From JAVBMV01 sp031552145 (lineage in GTDB: Bacteria > Myxococcota > Myxococcia > Myxococcales > UBA5297): a DNA stretch of 64,000 nucleotides. The stretch's first letter is position 1; each line of letters begins with the position of its first letter. The stretch lies in contig JAVBMV010000004.1 of assembly GCA_031552145.1 (NCBI GenBank), positions 124,001-188,000 on the forward strand, read 5' to 3'. Positions 8,903 to 15,810 of the stretch are shown one piece after another. Under the pieces are notes generated by a model that did no database searches, was not told the DNA's origin, and saw only the letters and a program-made list of their open reading frames with translations. The position numbers were made by a program, and so were the translations under genes.

Positions 8903-9670
8903 CTATCGCCTCCTCTTCATGATGAAGGGGAGGTGAACCGCGTCCTCCTTGTAGTCGAGACAGAGCGCATACATCGCGAGGTTGATCCCCAATCGAATCG
9001 CCTGCTCGCGCTGGCTCTCCCCCCCCGGCACGACCTCGTACTCCCAGGAGCCGCGCTCGTCGCGGCTCCAGGCGCCGCCCAGATCATTCTGCGAATAGAC
9101 GACCGCGGCCCTTCCTCCCACGGTCAACGCCTCGAGATAGGGCTTCACCAAGAGCCGGCCTCCATATCGATCCATCAGATAGAAGGTCTTGAAGAGGACG
9201 TGATCGCCCGGCATGCGCGCGAGGGCCCTGCCAGGCATCACCCGCGCGAGTTCCCGCCGCAGCGAGGCGTCGAAGCCCGAGCCGTCCGAGCCATCGCTCG
9301 CGTCGGCGAGCATGAAGCCGCCGTAGGTCAGATATCGGCGCAAATTGGCGACCTCATCTTCACCCAGCGGAGGGAAAGGGCCGTCGCCACACAAATAGAG
9401 GAAGGGATGGTCGAAGAGGCGCCGCTCGGCGAGCCCTACCGGACGCGCCTCGGGAAAGACCTCGACGCTGGTGCGCCCCGCCAGCTCGAAGGCGAGCCGG
9501 CGCAGCGCGTTGGGGCGAGCGTTCCAGTTGCCGCCATGGCGCGCGATGGCGGGCGTGAAGCGCGACGAAGGGCCGAGGGCGTGCGCGCCGCGCGGCGCGA
9601 GCCCCAACGCGCCGAGAGCCGCGCCACCCGCGCCCAGGGCCAGGAGCCTCAGGAAGCCGCGCCGGTTCAT
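8903..9670 (-). CDS. DUF4159 protein with Tat signal
   Basis: A 255-residue protein. It begins MNRRGFLRLLALGAGGAALG, a twin-arginine signal (RRGFLR) followed by a hydrophobic region, so a folded protein is exported to the periplasm. The body matches DUF4159-type flavodoxin-like domains: FLYLCGDGPFPPLGEDEVANLRRYLTYGGFMLADAS, then YGGRLLVKPYLEALTVGGRAAVVYSQNDLGGAWS. Such domains commonly accompany BatA/VWA proteins. The ATG at 9670 overlaps the upstream gene by 4 bp (ATGA), and the stop lies 4 bp before the VWA gene, so the two are almost certainly coexpressed. Molecular function is unknown. Confidence 0.8.
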   Translation of the reverse strand: MNRRGFLRLLALGAGGAALGALGLAPRGAHALGPSSRFTPAIARHGGNWNARPNALRRLAFELAGRTSVEVFPEARPVGLAERRLFDHPFLYLCGDGPFPPLGEDEVANLRRYLTYGGFMLADASDGSDGSGFDASLRRELARVMPGRALARMPGDHVLFKTFYLMDRYGGRLLVKPYLEALTVGGRAAVVYSQNDLGGAWSRDERGSWEYEVVPGGESQREQAIRLGINLAMYALCLDYKEDAVHLPFIMKRRR

Positions 9671-10359
9671 TTGCGCTTCTTCCTCGTCATCGCTCCCCTT
9701 GCCCCTCTCTTGGTTTTGCCCCCAACGTCGCCATACCAACCGAAGGAGACCGCCACGGTGGAATGCGCCAGCGCCAGCGCCAACGCGCCCAGGGCAATGG
9801 GCTGGGCCCACTCGTAGACCTCGCGTACATATCCCGCCCGCGTCAGCAACATCGCGCCACAGGCCACCAGGAGCCAATAGGCGATGGCGGTGGAGCAGAG
9901 GACCTTGGTGAACTTGCGCGCCACCAGAGAGAGGCTGCCGCAGAGAAGAAAGCCGGGGATGAAGCCGTAGACGAAGCCCCAATGGCGCAACGCGCCACCC
10001 AAGAGGATTCCACCCACCAGGCCGAAGAGCGTGCAGCGCCCCGCCTCCGGCAAGAAAGCCCCGAAGCAAGCCAACGTCACGGTGAAGCCATAGAGCAGCT
10101 TCCTGGGCAGATCGCTGCCCTCTCCCGGCAGCGCTTCTACCAGCACCATGCCCAGCCCCATCAGGAGCGCGCCCGTCACGATGCGCGCGAGCATGCTCCG
10201 TCCCGCCCAGATGAGGAGGACAGCCGCGAGCGCGACATAGAGGAAGATGACCGGAAAGGGGACGCCGATGCAGGCGAAGAGCCAGTGCGCCGGCTGCCAG
10301 AGGGCAGAGGCGTCGAGGTTCTCGAAGGTCGAGACTATCGTGTCGATGGCACTGGACAT
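9667..10359 (-). CDS. Multi-pass membrane protein of unknown function
   Basis: A 230-residue protein with about six hydrophobic segments (for example VPFPVIFLYVALAAVLLIWAG, IVTGALLMGLGMVLVEALPG, TLFGLVGGILLGGALRHWGF, TAIAYWLLVACGAMLL and PIALGALALALAHSTVAVSF) and a very basic C-terminus (MTRKKRK) that is probably cytoplasmic. The pattern suggests a small integral-membrane transporter or scaffold, and I recognise no family. I start at the ATG at 10359 (MSSAIDTIV); longer starts run into the next gene and give a Cys/Ser/Trp-rich, non-protein-like extension. It overlaps the DUF4159 gene by 4 bp. Confidence 0.65.
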   Translation of the reverse strand: MSSAIDTIVSTFENLDASALWQPAHWLFACIGVPFPVIFLYVALAAVLLIWAGRSMLARIVTGALLMGLGMVLVEALPGEGSDLPRKLLYGFTVTLACFGAFLPEAGRCTLFGLVGGILLGGALRHWGFVYGFIPGFLLCGSLSLVARKFTKVLCSTAIAYWLLVACGAMLLTRAGYVREVYEWAQPIALGALALALAHSTVAVSFGWYGDVGGKTKRGARGAMTRKKRK

Positions 10360-10384
10360 CGTGGGCACTCCTCGCGTGCGCCAG

Positions 10385-10672
10385 CTATCGGGCGACGGTG
10401 AGGAAGAAGAAGAGCAGCTGCACCGCCAGAATCCCCAGGCACGCCAACAGGGCCACCTTGTCGACACCGGTGCGCCGCAGCACCAACAGCGCTTCGGCGC
10501 GGGCGGCATCGGCGCTCGCCACGCGCTCCGGGCCACTGGCCCTCAGCACCTCGCGCGCCCGCGTCCGCGCCGCTCGGTTGTCCCCGCGCTGCATGGCCAG
10601 CACCATCGGCGATGCGCCGACCTCCCCCTGCTCACCCCTCTGGGTCTCTCTTGCCATTCTCGTCTCGCGCAT
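10385..10672 (-). CDS. Small single-pass membrane protein (95 aa)
   Basis: The first 65 residues are hydrophilic and Arg/Glu/Ala-rich, with a short helical stretch (NRAARTRAREVLRASGPERVASADAARAEALLVLRR). The C-terminus is a strong hydrophobic helix, KVALLACLGILAVQLLFFFL, ending in TVAR, so it looks like a tail-anchored protein. It sits between the LamG-like gene (7 bp upstream) and the multi-pass membrane gene (25 bp downstream) on the same strand, and probably belongs to that operon. I recognise no family. Confidence 0.6.
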   Translation of the reverse strand: MRETRMARETQRGEQGEVGASPMVLAMQRGDNRAARTRAREVLRASGPERVASADAARAEALLVLRRTGVDKVALLACLGILAVQLLFFFLTVAR

Positions 10673-10679
10673 GGGCCCT

Positions 10680-11426
10680 CTATAGCGCCCGCAGGGAGAG
10701 GTTGTCGAAGTAGATATCCGAGTCCCAGCTGGAGAACCCGAACCGGTCATGCCCCTTGCCGTAAAGGGGCTGCGGGTCGTCGAAGGCGAGGAGCAGCTCC
10801 CCGTCGACGAACCATTTGAGCACCGTTCCAACCCGTTCGATCCGGAAGCGGTAGGTGCGCCCCTTCTCTACCTTGCGCTCCCTGTTCTCGATCCGATCGC
10901 GCCCATGCTCATCGAGGCGGGCGATGATCGAGATGGTGTTGGACCAGCCGCCGAAGACCAGGATGTAGCCCGAGGCGTGATCGCGGCCGTTGCCGAAGAT
11001 CTCCACCTTGATGTCGCCGTCGATCGACTCGCTCCGCGCGTCGAACTCCACCTCGACGTTCGCAGGCAGCGAGGCCTTCAGCCAGAGTGGGTTGTTCTTG
11101 ACCCCCGGCGAATGGACGATGCCCTTCTCGATGTGCCAGTGCCCTCCCTTGGCGTCGTAATTCGGGCCAATCGTCTCCCGCTCGAACTCGTCCGAGAAGG
11201 GCACATAGGTCGCGATCTCTGCTTGGCCGCGGAGCGCGCGGTGGATGAAAGGAGCCTGGACAGCCAGGACCACGATGAAGAGTCCCCAGATCTGCATCCG
11301 CCTGAGCCCCAGTCGCCCTAGAAATCCTGGGAGGCGCTCCTCCTCCATCTCCGCAAGCGACGCAGCCTCTTCAGCGCTCCCCGCGTCGCTCTGCCCTGCC
11401 TGGGGCGCCTCTCTCTCCATCTCCAT
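10680..11426 (-). CDS. Membrane-anchored LamG / concanavalin-like beta-sandwich protein
   Basis: A 248-residue protein. Residues 1-43 are acidic and cytoplasmic. A membrane helix (QIWGLFIVVLAVQAPFIH) follows at about 45-65, then a periplasmic beta-sandwich starting at FSDEFERETIGPNY. The pattern SDEFERxxIGPxYxxxGGHWHIEKGIVHSPGVKNNPLWLKASLP and the end FVDGELLLAFDDPQPLYGKGHDRFGFSSWDSDIYFDNLSL is characteristic of LamG/DUF1080-like glycan-binding or glycosidase-like domains. No catalytic residue can be assigned. It is the first gene of the five-gene envelope operon and starts 25 bp downstream of rpoH. Confidence 0.7.
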   Translation of the reverse strand: MEMEREAPQAGQSDAGSAEEAASLAEMEEERLPGFLGRLGLRRMQIWGLFIVVLAVQAPFIHRALRGQAEIATYVPFSDEFERETIGPNYDAKGGHWHIEKGIVHSPGVKNNPLWLKASLPANVEVEFDARSESIDGDIKVEIFGNGRDHASGYILVFGGWSNTISIIARLDEHGRDRIENRERKVEKGRTYRFRIERVGTVLKWFVDGELLLAFDDPQPLYGKGHDRFGFSSWDSDIYFDNLSLRAL

Positions 11427-11451
11427 GCCTTCGACTCCAGCGCTCGCGCGC

Positions 11452-12522
11452 TCACTCGTCTCGATAACCCACCTCCAGGCGCTTGAGATCCGGCACCTCC
11501 GCCTGAATGAACTCCTTGAACTCTCGGGCGAGCTTCGCCTCGATCTGCCTGGCGCGCTCCCGGGTCAAACCGAAGTGATCGCCGATCTGCTGCAGCGTCA
11601 TCGGCTCCAGGGCGGCCATGCGGTGCTCGAAAATATAGCGCTCCTTGCCCTCGAGACGTGCGCCGAACTCCGCCATTTTCGTCCGGACAATCTCCTGCAG
11701 CTCGGTCTCGGCCAACTGCTCATCGACCGGCTCCTGCTGCGACACCAAGCGATCCGCGCGCGAGCCCTTGTCCATGTCGCCCACAGGGAGGTCGAGGCTG
11801 AACTCGTCCTGGCTGAGGCGCTGGTCCATGTCCTGGACTTCTTGCTCCGAGACATCTAGCCGCTCCGCGAGGAGCAGGGGAGTAACCTCGAACCCCTGCG
11901 CTGCCAATTTCTGCTGCTCTTTGCGCAAATTGAAGAAGAGCTTTCGCTGCGCCTGGGTCGTCCCCAGCTTCACCAAACGGGCGTTCTCCAGGATGAAGCG
12001 CAGGATGTAAGCCCTGATCCACCAGGCGGCGTAGCTCGAGAGCTTCACCCCTCGATAGGGATCGTACTTCTTTACCGCCTGCATCAGCCCGACGTTTCCC
12101 TCCTGCACCAGATCGAGCATCGAATAGGCGGCGCGGTGATAGTCGTGCGCGATCTTCACCACCAAGCGCAGGTTGGAGGTGACCAACTTCAGCGCCGCCT
12201 CGGGATCACCGGTCTCACGGAGTCGGACCGCGAGCTCATGCTCCTCCTCGCGTGTGAGCAGCGGATGGCGCTCGACGTCGCGCATGTAGCGCTGCATCGA
12301 GTCGAGCGGACCTGCGTAGGGGGCGGGGATGATCCCCGTCTCGCTGCTCGCCAAGGGCGGCCCTCGCTGCGGCGCGAGCGCCTCCTCTTCGAGCGCATCC
12401 ACCTCATGGGCACTCGGCTCCCCGAGCTGCTCCTCTCCCCACTCGCCCGCCTCTTCAGAGGAGGGCTCGTTCTCTCTCGCGGGTGCGGTTCCGGGCCGCC
12501 GATGGTCCTTTCCAGCTTTCAC
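11452..12522 (-). CDS. rpoH: RNA polymerase sigma factor RpoH-type (sigma-32 family)
   Basis: A 356-residue sigma-70 family protein. An acidic, disordered N-terminal extension of about 105 residues precedes region 1.2 (MQRYMRDVERHPLLTREEE). Region 2 contains NLRLVVKIAHDYH and DLVQEGNVGLMQAVKKYDP with YAAWWIRAYI. The stretch QRKLFFNLRKEQQKL is the RpoH box that distinguishes sigma-32 from primary sigma factors. Region 4 has the helix-turn-helix TLQQIGDHFGLTRERARQIEAK. It would direct heat-shock or stress transcription; myxobacteria often keep several paralogues. The GTG at 12522 has an AAGGGA ribosome site, and longer in-frame starts run through the deaD promoter and into deaD itself. The long acidic N-tail is unusual for RpoH. 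Confidence 0.88.
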   Translation of the reverse strand: MKAGKDHRRPGTAPARENEPSSEEAGEWGEEQLGEPSAHEVDALEEEALAPQRGPPLASSETGIIPAPYAGPLDSMQRYMRDVERHPLLTREEEHELAVRLRETGDPEAALKLVTSNLRLVVKIAHDYHRAAYSMLDLVQEGNVGLMQAVKKYDPYRGVKLSSYAAWWIRAYILRFILENARLVKLGTTQAQRKLFFNLRKEQQKLAAQGFEVTPLLLAERLDVSEQEVQDMDQRLSQDEFSLDLPVGDMDKGSRADRLVSQQEPVDEQLAETELQEIVRTKMAEFGARLEGKERYIFEHRMAALEPMTLQQIGDHFGLTRERARQIEAKLAREFKEFIQAEVPDLKRLEVGYRDE

Positions 12523-12603
12523 CGCATCCCTTTTATCGATGCGCGGGGGGAGCGAGCAAGGCACCCCGGGGCGCCCGTCCCTCCGCTGACACAATCTTGT
12601 CGT

Positions 12604-12633
12604 TTGCCATTGTTCTCGAACCGTAGGTATACC
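12604..12633 (+). promoter_or_regulatory. Predicted sigma-70 promoter for the DEAD-box helicase
   Basis: TTGCCA (12604-12609), an 18-bp spacer and TATACC (12628-12633) lie 20 bp upstream of the helicase ATG. Transcription from it would give a leader of only about 14 nt carrying GGAGAG. The gap 12523-12653 is shared with the divergent rpoH gene, where GATAAA preceded 16 bp upstream by TTGCTC is a weaker candidate. Confidence 0.45.
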
Positions 12634-12653
12634 GGCGCCCGACTGGAGAGAAC

Positions 12654-14156
12654 ATGGAAGACCATCATGTCGAGAACGCCCCGGAGCGGGGCGAGGGTGA
12701 GCAGGCCCCGTCGGACTACATTTCGGAAGTGACCTTCGAGCAGCTGGGCCTCTCGGAGCCGCTCCTGCGCGGCATCGCCGAGCGCGGCTATACGCGGCCC
12801 ACGCCTGTGCAGGCCAGGGCCATCCCACTCGTCCTTACGGGCAAGGACCTGATCGTCCGCTCCAAGACGGGCACTGGAAAGACCGCGGCCTTCGGGATCC
12901 CCGCGCTCCAGCGCCTCCCCGGCGACGAGCGCCACCCGCTCGCGCTCATCCTCTGCCCTACGCGCGAGCTGGCGCTGCAGGTGGCTGGCGAGCTCGAGTC
13001 GCTCGCGGTGCACACGCCCCTCAAGGTGGTCGCCATCTTCGGCGGAACCTCGATGCAGCAGCAGTATGACGCCCTCGATGCCGGCGCCCAGATCGTCGTG
13101 GGCACGCCGGGGCGCGTCTACGACCACATCCGCAGAGGTTCGCTCGATCTGTCGCACGCGCGCATGGCCGTGCTCGACGAGGCGGACGAGATGCTCGACC
13201 AGGGCTTCTACGAGGAGGTGACGCGCATCCTCGAGCACCTGCCGAAGGACCGGCAGATGCTGCTCTTCTCGGCCACGGTGCCCCCCGACATCGACCGGCT
13301 CATCCGGCGCTTCTGCCACGAGCCCGAGACGCTGCTCATCTCCGGCGACGACATGACCGTCGAGGGGATCGAGCACGCCATCTACTACACGGTCGATGCC
13401 TATCCGAAGCCGCGCAACCTGATCTATCTGCTGGAGCTGGAGGAGCCGGAGAACGCGATCGTCTTCTGCAACACGCGCAACGACACCGGGCTGGTCGCCG
13501 CGGTCCTCAATCGCCATGGCTTCGACGCGGAGGTGCTCAACGGCGAGCTGCCTCAGAAGGAGCGCGAGCGCGTCATGGGCCGGATCAAGAAGGGCGAGCT
13601 CGCCTACCTCGTCGCCACCGATATCGCGGCGCGCGGCATCGACATCAGCGATCTGGGGCACGTCATCAACTACTCGCTGCCCGAGGATCCCTCCACCTAT
13701 CTGCACCGCGTCGGCAGGACGGGGCGCATCGGCAAGAAGGGCGTCGCGCTCTCGCTGGTGAGCGGGCGCGAGATGGTCACGCTCACCGCGCTGGAGAAGC
13801 GCTTCGGGATCCACTTCCAGGAGCGAAAGCTCCCCAGCCCCGAGGTGGCGCTGAAGAGCTGGCTCGATAGACACATGGGAGAGCTGCGCGCCGGCGCGCG
13901 CACCACCATCGCCGACTCGATGCTGCCCCTCGCCAGGGAGCTGAAGGGAATACCCGAGGGGGAGCAGCTCATCGCCTTCCTCCTACGCCACTACTTCACG
14001 CGGCTGCGGATGGAGCGCGCGGCCGCTGCTCAGGGAGAGCCGGGCGCGCCTCAGGAGAGCGGCGCCGCGGCGAGCGCCGAAGAAAAGCGCGATGAGAAGC
14101 GGCGCGATGGAGAGGGGCGCAAGCGGAGGCGCAGACCTCCTAGGCGGAAGGGCTAG
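12654..14156 (+). CDS. DEAD-box ATP-dependent RNA helicase
   Basis: A 500-residue helicase with every core motif: Q motif (YTRPTPVQARAIP), I (SKTGTGKT), Ia (PTRELALQ), Ib (TPGR), II (DEAD), III (SAT), IV (IVFCNT), V (ATDIAARGID) and VI (HRVGRTGR). The N-terminal 25 residues are acidic and the last 40 are Glu/Lys then Arg-rich, a basic tail that typically holds structured RNA. A domain between about residues 385 and 455 has a DbpA/CsdA-like look. Likely roles are ribosome assembly or mRNA remodelling in the cold. The ATG has GGAGAG upstream. It overlaps the downstream gene by one base (TAG/GTG). Confidence 0.93.
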   Translation: MEDHHVENAPERGEGEQAPSDYISEVTFEQLGLSEPLLRGIAERGYTRPTPVQARAIPLVLTGKDLIVRSKTGTGKTAAFGIPALQRLPGDERHPLALILCPTRELALQVAGELESLAVHTPLKVVAIFGGTSMQQQYDALDAGAQIVVGTPGRVYDHIRRGSLDLSHARMAVLDEADEMLDQGFYEEVTRILEHLPKDRQMLLFSATVPPDIDRLIRRFCHEPETLLISGDDMTVEGIEHAIYYTVDAYPKPRNLIYLLELEEPENAIVFCNTRNDTGLVAAVLNRHGFDAEVLNGELPQKERERVMGRIKKGELAYLVATDIAARGIDISDLGHVINYSLPEDPSTYLHRVGRTGRIGKKGVALSLVSGREMVTLTALEKRFGIHFQERKLPSPEVALKSWLDRHMGELRAGARTTIADSMLPLARELKGIPEGEQLIAFLLRHYFTRLRMERAAAAQGEPGAPQESGAAASAEEKRDEKRRDGEGRKRRRRPPRRKG

Positions 14157-15676
14157 TGCGTTCACAGCAGACCGTGCCTCTCGCATGGTCTTTCGCTCTG
14201 TCGCTCACCTTCCTCTTCTGCTACGCGCTGCTGGCTCCCTCTGTCCCGGGCGACAAGGACGGCTCCGAGTTCGTTCTCGTACTGTCGTTCGGGGGATTGG
14301 CTCACCCGACGGGCTATCCGCTCTATACGCTGGCCGGGCACGGATTCGTCTCCGCGCTCCATGCCCTGGGCGTTGGGTGGGAGTATGCATCCAACCTCTT
14401 CAGCGCGCTCGGGGGGGCGGCGGCGATCTTTCTCTTCCACGCGTTCGCGATACGCCTCACCTCGCCGCTGGCTCTCTCTCGCGCCGCGCGGTTCCTCCTT
14501 GCGCTCCTCCCCGCGCTGCTCTTCGGCCTCAATCCGGTGTGGACTTATGAGACGACGCTCGCCGAGGTCTACAGCTGGCACCTGGCCTGGGTTGGCGGGG
14601 CGTGTCTCTATTTCGAATACTTAGCTGGCTCTCTCGCGGCGAAGGATTATCGGTGGAGCGCGCGCAGGACGCTCGGTCACGCGATTCTGTGGGGCCTCCT
14701 CTGCGGCATCGGAGGTGCCCACCACGTAACCGCGCTCTTCGTAGCCGCGCCGCTCTCGCTCTGCCTATTCATTATTGGGCGAGGGGGGCGCGGGCAGCAC
14801 AGGCTCGGCGCCCGTCACGCCGCCGCTGTCGCCCTCGGCGCCCTGCTGGCCTTATCCAGCTATCTTTTCGTCACATGGCGGGTCTTTCACCCAGCCCAAT
14901 GGGGATGGCCCGCCCCGCCGTCCTGGACGGGGGCGTGGAGCCACATCACGGCGAGCGCCTACAAGGGCTATTTTGGCTCTTTCGCCCCCAGTGACTTTCA
15001 GCGCCACCTACTTTCGACCTTCATCTATCCATTTCTTCTTGGAGGCGCGATCCTGCTCCTCTTGGGAATCATCCTGGACAGGCGGCGGCGATCGGTCCTG
15101 CTCGCGCTGGGATGCGCGATGAGCGCGACTTTGATCCACGCCTTTGGTTATGGCGTTCCCGATCCCGCATCCTATTTCCTCGCGCCCCTGGCAATGGGAC
15201 TCTTTGGCGCGACGGCGATCGCCGCGCGCTGGATATCCACCGCCACCCGCCCACGCGCAATCCTTGCGGGTATTACCTGCGGCCTCCTGAGCCTATTCGG
15301 AGCAACGGGCTGGACCAGGCTCGCGCTGGAGCGGAAGGAGGAGCTGACTCAATTCGATCGCAAGGTCCGCTCCATGTGGGACGACATCACCCTGGAACGG
15401 GCCTTCGTCCTATGGCCGAGCGACATGCACACCCGACTCGTCGCGCTCCAGCTTCTGGAGCACTCGAAGCCCGGGCTCGAGGTCCTCTCGCCGACCCTCT
15501 TCTCCAACGAATGGGTACGGAGCCATTTCCAGAAAGAACACGGGATCTCTTTGAAAATCGACAAGCCCGACACCAGCAGCTTCGACGCCTTCGCCAGGGA
15601 ACTCAACCGAAATACGCCTCTACCTGTCATCCAGTTCGACCCCGAAAAGAGCTCGGTCCGGCTATTGCGGAAGTAG
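14156..15676 (+). CDS. DUF2723 / TMEM260-like membrane glycosyltransferase
   Basis: A 506-residue protein starting with GTG at 14156 that overlaps the helicase stop by one base. It has about ten hydrophobic helices up to residue 400 and a soluble C-terminal domain. The N-terminus contains VPGDKDGSEFVLVLSFGGLAHPTGYPLYTLAGH, which is the signature of DUF2723 proteins (D/E in the first periplasmic loop, then HPTGYPLY). They are GT-C-type transferases related to eukaryotic TMEM260 O-mannosyltransferases and use polyprenyl-linked sugars. The acceptor is unknown; the cysteine-rich surface lipoprotein encoded next is an attractive but unproven substrate. Confidence 0.8.
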   Translation: MRSQQTVPLAWSFALSLTFLFCYALLAPSVPGDKDGSEFVLVLSFGGLAHPTGYPLYTLAGHGFVSALHALGVGWEYASNLFSALGGAAAIFLFHAFAIRLTSPLALSRAARFLLALLPALLFGLNPVWTYETTLAEVYSWHLAWVGGACLYFEYLAGSLAAKDYRWSARRTLGHAILWGLLCGIGGAHHVTALFVAAPLSLCLFIIGRGGRGQHRLGARHAAAVALGALLALSSYLFVTWRVFHPAQWGWPAPPSWTGAWSHITASAYKGYFGSFAPSDFQRHLLSTFIYPFLLGGAILLLLGIILDRRRRSVLLALGCAMSATLIHAFGYGVPDPASYFLAPLAMGLFGATAIAARWISTATRPRAILAGITCGLLSLFGATGWTRLALERKEELTQFDRKVRSMWDDITLERAFVLWPSDMHTRLVALQLLEHSKPGLEVLSPTLFSNEWVRSHFQKEHGISLKIDKPDTSSFDAFARELNRNTPLPVIQFDPEKSSVRLLRK

Positions 15677-15724
15677 CTGGCGGCTCCCGCGCGCAGGTTA
15701 CGCCTTCTTAATAATCTTTATTAT

Positions 15725-15790
15725 CCAGATTTCTGGTTGACTTCCTGACTCAGCCCCCCGAAGCTGCGGAGCCATCGAGACTGTCTCGAT
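15725..15790 (+). promoter_or_regulatory. AT-rich leader with two perfect dyads before the cysteine-rich lipoprotein
   Basis: Two perfect inverted repeats lie in the 134-bp gap 15677-15810. CCAGA-TT-TCTGG is at 15725-15736, and ATCGAGA-CTG-TCTCGAT is at 15774-15790, ending 5 bp before the ribosome site. Just upstream is an unusually AT-rich patch (15705-15725, TAATAATCTTTATTAT). A TTGACT at 15737-15742 could be a -35 box, but no fitting -10 follows. These may be an operator and a 5' UTR hairpin. Confidence 0.4.
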
Positions 15791-15810
15791 TGACCAGGGG
15801 AGGTACTTCA

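Noticed and set aside
12519..13874. A 451-codon minus-strand frame opposite the DEAD-box helicase
   Set aside because: It overlaps a helicase with every motif; composition is shadow-like, and the start of rpoH lies within it.
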